From: Kiritimatiellia bacterium
GTDB taxonomy: Bacteria; Verrucomicrobiota; Kiritimatiellia; RFP12; UBA1067
Length of the DNA stretch: 64,000 nt
Assembly (NCBI GenBank): GCA_017427485.1
Contig: JAFRSR010000037.1
Location: forward strand, 1 to 64,000
Reading direction: 5' to 3'
Position numbers and translations under genes: made by a program. The notes under the pieces were generated by a model. That model searched no databases. It saw only the letters and a list, made by a program, of their open reading frames with translations, and was not told the origin of the DNA. Each line of letters begins with the position of its first letter. Positions within the stretch are counted from its first letter, which is position 1. Shown one piece after another: positions 52,635-61,829 of this stretch.

Positions 52635-55600
52635 CTTGCCACCTCCTCTTGTCTTTTCAGTTTGTCAAAGAAATCATAAACGTAGAAATACGCTATCTTG
52701 AGAATATCAGAGTGTTTCCACTCGTTCTCACGTCTAGGCCAGCCATTGGGGCGTGTACCGCCTTGGTAGTTATAATCTTCCGATATGGCACTACCAATTG
52801 GATTTGCACCCGCCGCAAAACTTGTTGCGGGAATGCCGTCGCCCATTACCTTGTTCAATTCTGTCTGAGCTACCGAAATAAAGTTTGTCTGATGGAGCAA
52901 TGGGTTGTCGAACTGGCGAAATATCGGGCTGGCGATCAACTCAGCGTCTGTGAAGATGTTGGTCTTTGCGAAATCCGTCAAGAATCCTGCAAGGTTCGTA
53001 TGCTCGCTGTTATATCCCCAGCCGCCCTCGCAATTGCCGGGGATGAAATGCAGCGTCGCCGTCCCCTTGAACAGTTCCTGGGCGCCCCACAGTCCGCCCC
53101 AACCGTTCATCGAGGCATTTTCAAGAATGTCCTCCGTGGGTGAATAGCAGTTTATCGCATCGTGTATTCCGGCGAAGCGCCCGCGCCACTTCAACGTTCG
53201 CCTCGGATCGCCAGAATATGTAATATGCTCGTTCCAGTTGGCCGCCCACTTTGAAGGATCGACATCACGCCATCCATGCTCAATCATTTCTTGCGCGGTA
53301 GCACCATCATCATAAGCCTCCACCGGCACCGCCGCGTTGAGCATGTAGTATTTCTGGTAGTCGAGCAGATGGTATTTCGCGGTCTCGGAGACGAGCATGT
53401 TGCCGAGCGAATGGGCGAGCATGACCTTGTCGCCCGGCAATGCGTTCGCCGCCACGGAGAAGTTTGGCGCCGTGTCGAGCGCGTGGCGCACGTTGATGTA
53501 GTAGTCAAGCGATTCTCCGCCGACGACTGGCACGCCCCCCCATATCTGCGAATCGTTGCCGAACCAGTCCACGGCCGTGAACATGGACCTCGAACCGGAT
53601 TGCCACAGCCGCTTGAACATCTCCGACGCCCATCCACGCGCCGACTGCACGTCGACATTGTAGCCATGCACGAACACGAAATGCCGTCCGTCGCATTCTG
53701 CATCGGGCCGATTTTGGGGGACGCCAAGTCGCGATCCCAGCCCGGACGAGTCTCCGCAGACGTATCGCATGCACAGCCACCTGTACATATCCTCGACGGG
53801 GGAGATCTCGATGTCAAGCGTGCCTTCGAATGCGGGTGTAGGTGACTCGTCGATGAAAGCCTGGAGGCTCAAGGCCGAACCGCTGGCCCGCCCCTCGACC
53901 ATGATGACGCCCTTGCCGCCAGACAGTCTCATTTCTCTCAAGAAGCGGACAGGCAGATCCGCTCCGTCGGTGAGAGGCGTCACCGTGGCCTCGCGGGCGT
54001 TCTGCGAAAGATTCGGGCCGAACGTCGCGCCGGCGTCCTCCGTCCTGTGGAAGCTGCCGGCGTCGGACGCCGAGAGCGACGTCCACACGGCGTTTACTAC
54101 GTCTGACTGCAGCTTCCACGACACGCGCTCCTTTATCGAATCGGGCGTTCCAGCCGGGAACACCTTGGAGATGTCAAGCAGGACGGGCGTGAAGTCGAGT
54201 AGGTCACCGCGTCCGTTCACACTGTCGTTCTGACCGTTCGAGCCAGAGCCGGGGCGGTCGTTCTCGCTGGTGTTGATGTCGCCTGTGTCATTGTCGTCGT
54301 TGATCCAAAACCTGAACGTGGTCTGGCGCGCATTGTACACAACCTCGTCGGACGAACCAATCTCCCCGTCCCGGTCGTAATCCGGAACGACCTTCGGATT
54401 GTCCAGCACGTAGAGTGCGGCGACCTTGCCCTTTCCCGCGAAACGAGAACTCGTGTTGTCGACGGCGAACAGATGCTGCGGATCGTTCGCGATCACCCTT
54501 GCGACGTCGTTTGACAGCCGTAGGGTGTAGTCGTAGTCGGGAGATGCCAGTTTCGTTCCTGCATGCAGAAGTCGGACGTCGTACCGCCAACCCCTCTTCA
54601 GCGGCACGGGCTTCGTCTCGCATCGGCCATATCGCCGGTTCGTCACAGCGTAGGACCGCGGCGGCGTTCCGTCCCCGGAATCTGCAACCGGTTCTACACA
54701 AAGACGGTATTTCTCTGAATGACTGCCGCTATGGTCGCCGAAGTAGAAGTACACCTTTTCCCGACTTCCGGCCTGTCCGCCGTCCGTTGCGTCCCCGGGA
54801 TCGCTTGACTGCCCGACCTCCGCTCCATCCGGAACGCCGTCGCCGTCCGTGTCTCGTCCGTCCGGAACACCGTTTCCGTCCTCGTCCGCGCAGCTGGCGC
54901 TCGTACCCCATTCGCACTCCTGCTCGTTTGTCAGGCCATCGCCGTCGGGATCAGCATCTGCATCGTCGTCCGTCTGGTCGGTCTCCGAGTTGTTCGTCGT
55001 TGGGTCGAACCCCTGCCGATGCTCCCACCCGTCGTCCAGGCCATCTCCGTCCGTGTCGGGCTCCACGGGGTCAGTCCCCAGCACGAACAACTCGAAGTCG
55101 TCGTCCAGCCCGTCGAAGTCGCTGTCCACCGCACCGGGATCGGTTCCGATCCCGACGGTCACGGACAGCGCGAGTCCAGACCAGACCATCCCCTCTCTAT
55201 TGTGCCCGAACGAACGATATGCATGTCCGCGCCATCCCTGCACTCCGATCGTTGCGTTCTTGCCCGTCGCATTCGCGCCCACGTCCGCATAGCGGTAAGT
55301 CATCCGCCTCGTGCCGCCATACGGCACGGACACCTGGAACGACACGCGGTTGGACGGGGCGTCTTCGCTGTGCGCAAGGCGCATGTTCGCGTATTCCACG
55401 ACCAAGCAGCCGTTCGTGCCAGATCCCGTCTCCAGCAGCCTTACCGACGACGCCGGCGCGTTGGTGGAACAGGCGAGAGAGGCCCAATATGGTACGGCAA
55501 CGACGGCGTTCGTCGCAAAAACCGAATCGTTCAGCCCCACCCCAGACCCGACGGGATATTGCGACGACGGCGTTGCGTCGCCGAAATAGACGAGCCCCGT

Positions 55601-58561
55601 CACGTCAAGCGCCACGTTCGACACTGCAACGCCGCCAATCGACAGGGGACGTGGAATCGGCACTCGAAGGCACGGGACATAATCAAGCAGGCTGTCCGGC
55701 ATGACCGGTATCTCCGCCGTCACGTCCGCGACGAGAGTGCCGGTCTGCCAGGCCGAAGCGGGAACCTCCTCGAGAATGCCGCCGTGTTCGTCGCCATCGG
55801 TGATGCCGTCGCCGTCGGTGTCGGTCTCGGCGGGATTCGTCCCCAAAGTGTATTCCACACTGTTCAAAAGTCCATCGCCGTCATAGTCTCCGTTCGCGCC
55901 ATAGTCGCCGACATCCGACAGCGGATCCAGACCATATGTGCTTTCCCAACCATCCGGAAGCCCGTCCTCGTCCGTGTCGGCAGAGAGGGGATCAGTACCG
56001 ACGACTTCTACTTCATCCCAGTCGGACAGGCCGTCACCGTCCGTGTCGGCCACAAGCGGATTCGTGCCCAAGTCGAGTTCAGTACCGTCGTCTAGGCCGT
56101 CCTCGTCAGTATCGTCAGACTGCGGGTTTGTCCCCGCCACATATTCGCCGAGATTGTCCAGGCCATCTCCGTCAGGGTCGCCCGTAGCACCATCCGTGCC
56201 GACGTGGGAAAGCGGATTCAAGCCGCGCGCGATTTCCCAGTCGTCAGGCAGATCGTCACCATCCGTGTCTGACAATATCGCCGATGTCCCGTGCGCCAGT
56301 TCCTCGCCGTCAGAAAGTTCGTCATTGTCGCTATTGGCTGCCAGCGGTGACGATCCCGATCCGAACCTGTACGCGACGATCATGCCGTTCGTGACGGAAC
56401 CCGGCTCGTTGAACGCGATCTGAAAACACCTTTGCCGGCCAGGCGACTGCGCGCCGAGTGTCGCGCTGGCACCTGTGAATCCGCCACGCATGTCATTGTA
56501 TCTGACATAAACGGTGCTGTACTCGTCCTGCGGAATGACAATCTGGAACGTCGCCCTGTTCGTGACGCTGTTCGGGTAGGAGAATCCGATGTCTCGCCAC
56601 TCGACGACGCAATAGCGCATGTCGTTAGTCGAGACGTCCGCCACGATGATCTGACCGCCCTGGTTGGCGCGCACGCGCAGATCGTCCCAATAGGCCGCGA
56701 CGAAGGTGTGATAACTTGACACACTTGTCTTTGTGAGGTCGAAGTTTGCGCCAGACGTAGAAAGAGAATTTGACCGGCCTGCGGCAGTAAGGCCAATACA
56801 TCCGTCGATGCTGACGAACATGTTTGTCGACGGAACGCCCGCCAGCATCACCGGGAACGGCAACATGACATTGAACTTGTCACTATCGTAGTTTCTTGTC
56901 GCCTCCAAGAGATTAGTCCCGCCCGAAAGGTCGAAGTCTGGAAGATCCGCGCCGAACTCCACCCACCCCAGCTCCATTCGGTCGTCAACATCGTCTTTGT
57001 CGGTGTCTGGATCGCTTGGATTCGTCCCGGCGGCAAGTTCGGCTGCGTTAGGGACTCCGTCCTCGTCCAGGTCGCCGTTCGCGCCGTGGTTGCCTTCATC
57101 CGACAGCGGATTAAGGCTGTGTTCGTATTCCCAGCCGTCAGGGAGGCCATCGCCGTCCGTGTCAGTGGAGAGCGGGTCTGTACCCAAATTACATTCCTCG
57201 CCATCGGACAGGCCGTCGCCGTCCGTGTCGGCCACAAGCGGATTCGTGCCCAAGTCGAGTTCAGCACCGTCGTCCAGGCCATCACCGTCCGTGTCGGCTG
57301 ATTCGGGGTCTGTTCCCAGTCCCAGGCGGTAGACAATGGACATGGGAGGCGTGATCGCATCTCGCCTGTTATACGACCACGGGATGTTGTACCAGAAGTT
57401 CGTGCCGTCGTAGGCGCGGACTCCCGCCGCCATCACTCCGATGGTGGCTGACGCGCCCGTCATGTTGGTCGTCGCAGCGAGGTAGTTCACGCGAATCATG
57501 TCTTCCTGTAGCGCGGAGAGGACGACCTGAAACGAAAGCGTCTCGTTTGTCTGCGCAGCACCGCTTCCGTACAAGCCAATTGAACCAAACTCAACGACTG
57601 TGCTTTGGGTCTCCACGTCATCCGAGACAAGTATTCTCGTCGGGAAGTTCGTCCGCGCCAGGAGGTTGTCCCAATAGGCGGCCACAATGACGTTCGTCCG
57701 CACGGGGTGCCACGAAGAAAGTTGCCGGTTGTCCGTCAGGTAGTAGTAACGCCCGATGTCCGCGCCGTCAGGCGGGACAAGGTAGACGAGTCCGTTAACG
57801 TCAATGGAGATGCGCGAGTATGTTTTTCTCGCCAAAGAAACAGGATAGAAAAGATCATGCGACCAGACCATGCCGCTGATGTTTCCATCCGTTCCGTCTA
57901 GAAGGTTCGTTGTTCCAGCGGCATCATACCAAGAGAACTCTGCGCCCTCCGCAACCCATCCCGTCTCGCGTTCATCAGAAACGCCATCAAAGTCCGCATC
58001 TGGCACGGGCTGCGCGTCCAGCCGGAAGAACGCGCGGCTGTTCGTGCCGTCGGGGAGATCGGAGGACAACACCTCCAACTCGACGTTTGTCTCTGCGGGT
58101 GCTATGGGCACGGAGCCGATTGTCTCCCACAAGTTGGTCTGAAGGTCGTGCGCAGCACGAACGCCGAGCCAACCGCCAGCAGAGAAAAGCGCCGGCGGCC
58201 AGGTGGCGGAGAGCCACACGGACGTGGGCGTCGTGGAGATACCTGTGAACGATGGGGCGAAAGCGGCTGAGCGAAGTTCGCCGCCCAGATGGCGGCTCTC
58301 CACGTAGGAAGTAGCCGTCCCGGCGGCTGTCCACGTAACGGGCGAGACGCCCGTTGTCCCAGCGCGCTTCGCGACCGTGGGTAGCAGACCAACCGCGAAG
58401 GCAAGCAACGCCGCGCCTGTCGCCGATACGAGCCGCCGTTTGACGGCTGACATGACCGAACGGCACGTGCATGCTACAACATAAAAAACACAACATGCCG
58501 CCAGTGGTAGAACTACCACTTTTACAAGCACGCTGAGAATGTCTGTCAGCAAGCGTTCCAT
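52631..58561 (-). CDS. 1976-residue TSP3-repeat protein with C-terminal alpha/beta hydrolase
   Basis: Two hydrophobic N-terminal segments (VVVLPLAACCVFYVVACTC and GAALLAFAVGLLPTVA) anchor or export the chain. The body alternates nidogen/jelly-roll-like modules (NVIVAAYWDNL, FVAAYWDDLRV, VVAVPYWASL) with clusters of thrombospondin type 3 calcium-binding repeats (DTDGDGLDDGAELDLGTNPL style, many copies). The last 450 residues contain an alpha/beta hydrolase: oxyanion-type FVHGYNVD and nucleophile elbow MLAHSLGNM with Ser in AHSLG, followed by a conserved tip (IPATSFAAGANP to YFYVYDFFDK) also found in the remnant at 48047. Probable secreted or surface lipase/esterase. The TSP3 array is a rigid calcium-bound stalk. 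Confidence 0.75.
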   Translation of the reverse strand: MERLLTDILSVLVKVVVLPLAACCVFYVVACTCRSVMSAVKRRLVSATGAALLAFAVGLLPTVAKRAGTTGVSPVTWTAAGTATSYVESRHLGGELRSAAFAPSFTGISTTPTSVWLSATWPPALFSAGGWLGVRAAHDLQTNLWETIGSVPIAPAETNVELEVLSSDLPDGTNSRAFFRLDAQPVPDADFDGVSDERETGWVAEGAEFSWYDAAGTTNLLDGTDGNISGMVWSHDLFYPVSLARKTYSRISIDVNGLVYLVPPDGADIGRYYYLTDNRQLSSWHPVRTNVIVAAYWDNLLARTNFPTRILVSDDVETQSTVVEFGSIGLYGSGAAQTNETLSFQVVLSALQEDMIRVNYLAATTNMTGASATIGVMAAGVRAYDGTNFWYNIPWSYNRRDAITPPMSIVYRLGLGTDPESADTDGDGLDDGAELDLGTNPLVADTDGDGLSDGEECNLGTDPLSTDTDGDGLPDGWEYEHSLNPLSDEGNHGANGDLDEDGVPNAAELAAGTNPSDPDTDKDDVDDRMELGWVEFGADLPDFDLSGGTNLLEATRNYDSDKFNVMLPFPVMLAGVPSTNMFVSIDGCIGLTAAGRSNSLSTSGANFDLTKTSVSSYHTFVAAYWDDLRVRANQGGQIIVADVSTNDMRYCVVEWRDIGFSYPNSVTNRATFQIVIPQDEYSTVYVRYNDMRGGFTGASATLGAQSPGRQRCFQIAFNEPGSVTNGMIVAYRFGSGSSPLAANSDNDELSDGEELAHGTSAILSDTDGDDLPDDWEIARGLNPLSHVGTDGATGDPDGDGLDNLGEYVAGTNPQSDDTDEDGLDDGTELDLGTNPLVADTDGDGLSDWDEVEVVGTDPLSADTDEDGLPDGWESTYGLDPLSDVGDYGANGDYDGDGLLNSVEYTLGTNPAETDTDGDGITDGDEHGGILEEVPASAWQTGTLVADVTAEIPVMPDSLLDYVPCLRVPIPRPLSIGGVAVSNVALDVTGLVYFGDATPSSQYPVGSGVGLNDSVFATNAVVAVPYWASLACSTNAPASSVRLLETGSGTNGCLVVEYANMRLAHSEDAPSNRVSFQVSVPYGGTRRMTYRYADVGANATGKNATIGVQGWRGHAYRSFGHNREGMVWSGLALSVTVGIGTDPGAVDSDFDGLDDDFELFVLGTDPVEPDTDGDGLDDGWEHRQGFDPTTNNSETDQTDDDADADPDGDGLTNEQECEWGTSASCADEDGNGVPDGRDTDGDGVPDGAEVGQSSDPGDATDGGQAGSREKVYFYFGDHSGSHSEKYRLCVEPVADSGDGTPPRSYAVTNRRYGRCETKPVPLKRGWRYDVRLLHAGTKLASPDYDYTLRLSNDVARVIANDPQHLFAVDNTSSRFAGKGKVAALYVLDNPKVVPDYDRDGEIGSSDEVVYNARQTTFRFWINDDNDTGDINTSENDRPGSGSNGQNDSVNGRGDLLDFTPVLLDISKVFPAGTPDSIKERVSWKLQSDVVNAVWTSLSASDAGSFHRTEDAGATFGPNLSQNAREATVTPLTDGADLPVRFLREMRLSGGKGVIMVEGRASGSALSLQAFIDESPTPAFEGTLDIEISPVEDMYRWLCMRYVCGDSSGLGSRLGVPQNRPDAECDGRHFVFVHGYNVDVQSARGWASEMFKRLWQSGSRSMFTAVDWFGNDSQIWGGVPVVGGESLDYYINVRHALDTAPNFSVAANALPGDKVMLAHSLGNMLVSETAKYHLLDYQKYYMLNAAVPVEAYDDGATAQEMIEHGWRDVDPSKWAANWNEHITYSGDPRRTLKWRGRFAGIHDAINCYSPTEDILENASMNGWGGLWGAQELFKGTATLHFIPGNCEGGWGYNSEHTNLAGFLTDFAKTNIFTDAELIASPIFRQFDNPLLHQTNFISVAQTELNKVMGDGIPATSFAAGANPIGSAISEDYNYQGGTRPNGWPRRENEWKHSDILKIAYFYVYDFFDKLKRQEEVAR

Positions 58562-58564
58562 GAA

Positions 58565-59596
58565 CTAGCAGTTGATCATGACCTTGTTGCGGCCGGGCTG
58601 GCCCATCACCTCGACGGCCTGGTGGATGTCCTTCAGGGCGAAGCGGTGGGAGATGATTTTCTCGGGGTTTACGAGACCGCGCTCCATGAGGCGGATGGCG
58701 CTCTGCATGGCGAGCGGCGTGGTGCCGAAACTGGAGTCCATGCGCGCCTCCAGGAAGTGCGTGAGTCCGCCGTCCAGCTCGAACTTCTCGTGCGTGGTGA
58801 TGCCGAACACGTTCCACTTCGTGCCGCGCCGGAGCAAGCCGACCATCTCCTTCACCGCCGCGATCGGCCCGGCCGCCTCCACGACGAGGTCGGGACCGTT
58901 CGGGATGATGGAGTAAACCTGTTCCTTCACGTTACCGGAAAGCGCGTCAATCACGTGCGTCGCGCCCATCGTCCGCGCGTTGTTCCGCGCGTATTCGCTC
59001 GCGTCTATGGCGATGAGGCGTCCCGCGCCGGCGGCCTTCGCCACCATGAGGCAGAGAAGTCCGATGCCGCCCGTCCCGATGATCACCACGTCGTCGCCCA
59101 CGTGCATCTCGCTCTTCAGGATGACGCCTTTCCACGCGCCCGAGAGCGGTTCCGTGAGCGCGGCCGCGTCGAACGACACGTTCGCGGGCTTGCGGAAGAT
59201 GCACTCCTCGCCCGTCACCATGTATTCGGCGAACGCGCCGGGGCGGACGTCCTCGGGGCCGTCCCCGCCCGTGGTGTAGGCGTGCTCGCAGTAGTGGGTG
59301 TTGCCCAGGCGGCAGGCCTCGCACACGCCGCAATAGCCCGACGGCTGGCAGATCACCTCGTCGCCCTCCTTGAAGTGCGTCACGCTCGGCCCGACGGCGG
59401 CGATCACGCCGCTCGGCTCGTGCCCGGGGATGAGCGGGAACGTCACGTTCCGGCGGATGCCCTTGATCGCCTTGTAGTCCGTCGCGCAGAATCCGCACGA
59501 CTTGATCCGCACCAGCACCTCGCCCGGTCCGGGCGCCGGCGGGGGCACCTCCTCCAGCACGAGGTCGTTGAAATCCTTCAAAACTGCTGCTAGCAT
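58565..59596 (-). CDS. Zinc-dependent alcohol dehydrogenase (MDR family)
   Basis: The 343-residue medium-chain dehydrogenase has the catalytic zinc ligands Cys37 (CGFCATD) and His59-Glu60 (PGHEPSG), the structural zinc set Cys89, Cys92, Cys95 and Cys103 (CGVCEACRLGNTHYC), and the NAD site GTGGIGLL. It is closest in style to sorbitol or threonine dehydrogenases that oxidise polyol or sugar hydroxyls. The ATG at 59596 follows AAGGAAGGAAACAA. Stop lies 3 bp from the start of the 1976-residue gene, so they may share a transcript. Confidence 0.9.
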   Translation of the reverse strand: MLAAVLKDFNDLVLEEVPPPAPGPGEVLVRIKSCGFCATDYKAIKGIRRNVTFPLIPGHEPSGVIAAVGPSVTHFKEGDEVICQPSGYCGVCEACRLGNTHYCEHAYTTGGDGPEDVRPGAFAEYMVTGEECIFRKPANVSFDAAALTEPLSGAWKGVILKSEMHVGDDVVIIGTGGIGLLCLMVAKAAGAGRLIAIDASEYARNNARTMGATHVIDALSGNVKEQVYSIIPNGPDLVVEAAGPIAAVKEMVGLLRRGTKWNVFGITTHEKFELDGGLTHFLEARMDSSFGTTPLAMQSAIRLMERGLVNPEKIISHRFALKDIHQAVEVMGQPGRNKVMINC

Positions 59597-59624
59597 ATTT
59601 GTTTCCTTCCTTGTTATTGTTTCA

Positions 59625-60806
59625 TCAGTTGGCAAGCTTCACGTCGTGCGGAACGTCCATCTTGAACACGCAGGCCCCCGGCTTCACCTCGCCGGGTTCG
59701 TAGGCCTTGCCGCAGTAGATGATGTCGCGGAACCGGGCGTTGCCGTTTCCCTCGTAGATCTTCATGCCCTTGACCTGCTTGCTGACCATGCAATCGGCCA
59801 CGAGCATGGAGCCGCCCGGTTGCTTGAAGACGTACATCTTGTCCAGCTTCTCCGGCTTGACGTTCCGGATGCAGCCCATGTTGTAGAGGTAGGTGCAGCC
59901 GAGGATGCGTACCTCCCAGCCCTCGCTCAGGAAGCCGATCGTGCTCGTGTCCGCGTAGCAGTCGCGCAGCAGCACGTTGCCGGACTTCTCGCGGATCTTG
60001 AAGCCGATGGAATCCTTGAGGTATTCCGGCATCTCGCCGGGCGCGGGTGCGCCGATTACGCCGCCCCACACGTGGCAGCGCGTGAAGAAGTTGGCGCCGC
60101 CCTCGATGTCGAAGCCGATCGTGTAGTCCATCGACCAGCAGTCGGTAAAGTTGTCGTCACATCCGCTCACGCGCACCGCCGCGTTGCCGGCGTTGCCTTT
60201 CTCCTTGTTCACGAAGTGGAGGTTGAACGCGTTCAGCTCGGCGCCGCCCGGCCCGGGATCTCCTTTCACGCGGAGGCCGTACAGCTTGCCGTTGTGGAAG
60301 CAGACGTCGCGGAGCGTGAAGTGGATGTAGCCGTGGATCGACATGCACGAGGCGACGCCGCAGCCGTCGATGCGCCCGCCCTTGAAGAACGTGCCGAAGT
60401 CGAGGATGTCGCGCGCCTTGAAGACGGGCGAGAAGTTCACCCGCACGACGAAGTCCATCGGCTTCGCCGCCTGGAAGCGCGCGCACTTGTGCATCAGCAC
60501 CGAGCAGAAGTTCGTGATGACGAGCGTCTGCGCGAGCTTGTAGTCGCCGGCGGGCACGAACAGCACCTTGTTCGCGCTTGCGTCCACCGCGCGCTGGAGA
60601 CGCGGCGCGTCGTCCGTCTCGCCCGCGAGCGCGGGGAACTCGGCCACGCTCCTGTCCCAATACTGCGCCTCCGCGCTCCTGTCCGCCGCCGCGCCGCATG
60701 CAGCCAGCGCCGCCCCGGCCATGAAGATGGCCGCCAAGCTGACGAGAAAATTATTGCACCGTCCCCCTGCGGATGAGGAGGTTCTTGATTTTGCGCCTTT
60801 GACCAT
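59625..60806 (-). CDS. Beta-helix lipoprotein (pectate lyase superfamily-like)
   Basis: The 393-residue protein begins with a signal peptide and lipobox (GAALAAC). A YWDRSVAEFPALAGETDDAPRLQ region followed by VLFVPAGDYKLAQTLVI is the entry of Pectate_lyase_3-type parallel beta-helices, and the body continues with short beta turns (GGRIDGCGV, FTDCWSMDY, LRDCYADTS). No lyase catalytic residues could be assigned. It probably binds or cleaves an acidic polysaccharide. The ATG at 60806 is chosen over an upstream GTG because AAGGAG precedes it at good spacing. Confidence 0.75.
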   Translation of the reverse strand: MVKGAKSRTSSSAGGRCNNFLVSLAAIFMAGAALAACGAAADRSAEAQYWDRSVAEFPALAGETDDAPRLQRAVDASANKVLFVPAGDYKLAQTLVITNFCSVLMHKCARFQAAKPMDFVVRVNFSPVFKARDILDFGTFFKGGRIDGCGVASCMSIHGYIHFTLRDVCFHNGKLYGLRVKGDPGPGGAELNAFNLHFVNKEKGNAGNAAVRVSGCDDNFTDCWSMDYTIGFDIEGGANFFTRCHVWGGVIGAPAPGEMPEYLKDSIGFKIREKSGNVLLRDCYADTSTIGFLSEGWEVRILGCTYLYNMGCIRNVKPEKLDKMYVFKQPGGSMLVADCMVSKQVKGMKIYEGNGNARFRDIIYCGKAYEPGEVKPGACVFKMDVPHDVKLAN

Positions 60807-60841
60807 TGCTCGCGCTCCTTCTTTCACTGTTGGACGCGCAC

Positions 60842-60870
60842 ATTATACACTTTCGCTACAATGGTGGCAA
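60842..60870 (-). promoter_or_regulatory. Promoter of the beta-helix lipoprotein gene
   Basis: On the - strand TTGCCA, 17 bp, TATAAT lies 36 bp upstream of the ATG at 60806. Confidence 0.65.
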
Positions 60871-60905
60871 GCCGCCATCCTTCTCGACCTCGGGGCCTCG
60901 GGCTG

Positions 60906-61733
60906 TCATTTCGTGATGTTGCGCAAAGTACCGTCGACGAGTTCGTAGAAGTCGATTGTCACGGAAGGGGGCTTCACCGTGCCGTCTTTCTGCTTGCCGC
61001 CGCGCGAACTCACCTTGAGGAAACGCGGATGCGCGCCGGGGAAGCGTTCGCCCGGCAGGCGCTCGAAGCCCTGTCCAGCATGCAGCTTGTAGTGGGCTAC
61101 GAGGTGGCCGTCCTTGTCGCAGGCTGATATCGCGTAGGGCGCGCCTTTGACCGGATAGAACGCCATGTACACCACTTTGCCGTCCGTGGTGAGGTTCTGC
61201 GGACCGAAGTGCGTCTTGTACGGCAGTTCAAACTTGAGCCATGGCAATGCCTCCCCCGTCTTCAGGTCGATCCGCCCAAGCGCATGGTTCGCATGCGGAT
61301 CGGACGTTCCTTTCCCGATGCCGTGGTAGAGGAGGCCGTCCAAAACGGTCACGCCGTCCATCCCGACGAGGCCGGGAATGTCTTTTTCGGAGAGGAAGTT
61401 CAAGTCGGCGTCCCAGACCTGGAGGCGGCAGACCTTCGTCTGTCCGCCCGACCCCCACGTGCCCAGCACGGAATACAGTTTCCCGTCATGGTAGCAGAGG
61501 TCGCCCGTATGCCGCGTGGCCGGGACGTGCTTGAGGATGTTTCCGTTCCAGTCGATCTTGAAGATGCCCGCGACATGCGAGAAGTAGATGGCGTCTTTGC
61601 TCGCGCATGCGCCTTGCACGTGCCCCGCCATCGCATCGAGCGGTCCTTTCACCGCGATGCGCGAAATCTTCTCTTCGGCATGCGCCATCAGCGCCAAACC
61701 TGCAATCCAAACGGCCGTCAGCAATCTCTTCAT
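60906..61733 (-). CDS. Secreted propeller-like protein (275 aa)
   Basis: A signal peptide (LLTAVWIAGLALMAHA) precedes repeated beta-strand blades with DGKLYSV, DGLLYHG and DGKVVYM cores (GDLCYHDGKLYSVLG, GVTVLDGLLYHGIG, NLTTDGKVVYMAFY). This suggests an NHL/quinoprotein-like beta-propeller, probably incomplete or small. No catalytic residues are evident. The ATG follows AAGGAGAAAGAAC. It might read or bind a carbohydrate in the periplasm; this is inference from neighbours. Confidence 0.6.
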   Translation of the reverse strand: MKRLLTAVWIAGLALMAHAEEKISRIAVKGPLDAMAGHVQGACASKDAIYFSHVAGIFKIDWNGNILKHVPATRHTGDLCYHDGKLYSVLGTWGSGGQTKVCRLQVWDADLNFLSEKDIPGLVGMDGVTVLDGLLYHGIGKGTSDPHANHALGRIDLKTGEALPWLKFELPYKTHFGPQNLTTDGKVVYMAFYPVKGAPYAISACDKDGHLVAHYKLHAGQGFERLPGERFPGAHPRFLKVSSRGGKQKDGTVKPPSVTIDFYELVDGTLRNITK

Positions 61734-61793
61734 GTTCTTTCTCCTTGCGTGCGGATATTTTACCACAAAACGGACGGCGCGAGGTGCTTGCGA

Positions 61794-61822
61794 TTGACTG
61801 CGCAGATCAGGTATGGTAAATT
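61794..61822 (+). promoter_or_regulatory. Putative leaderless promoter of the last gene
   Basis: TTGACT (61794-61799), 17 bp, TAAATT (61817-61822), ending 7 nt before the ATG at 61830. No Shine-Dalgarno is present, so the transcript probably begins at the start codon. Confidence 0.6.
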
Positions 61823-61829
61823 TTCCGCC

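Noticed and set aside
58184-58330. Further REP elements in the N-terminal part of the 1976-residue gene (GCCGCC/GGCGGC and GTAGCCG...CGGCT)
   Set aside because: Stems are short and the GTAG foot is not adjacent to a clear 9-bp hairpin, so they were not annotated beyond the shared ACGGGCGAGACGCCC palindrome.
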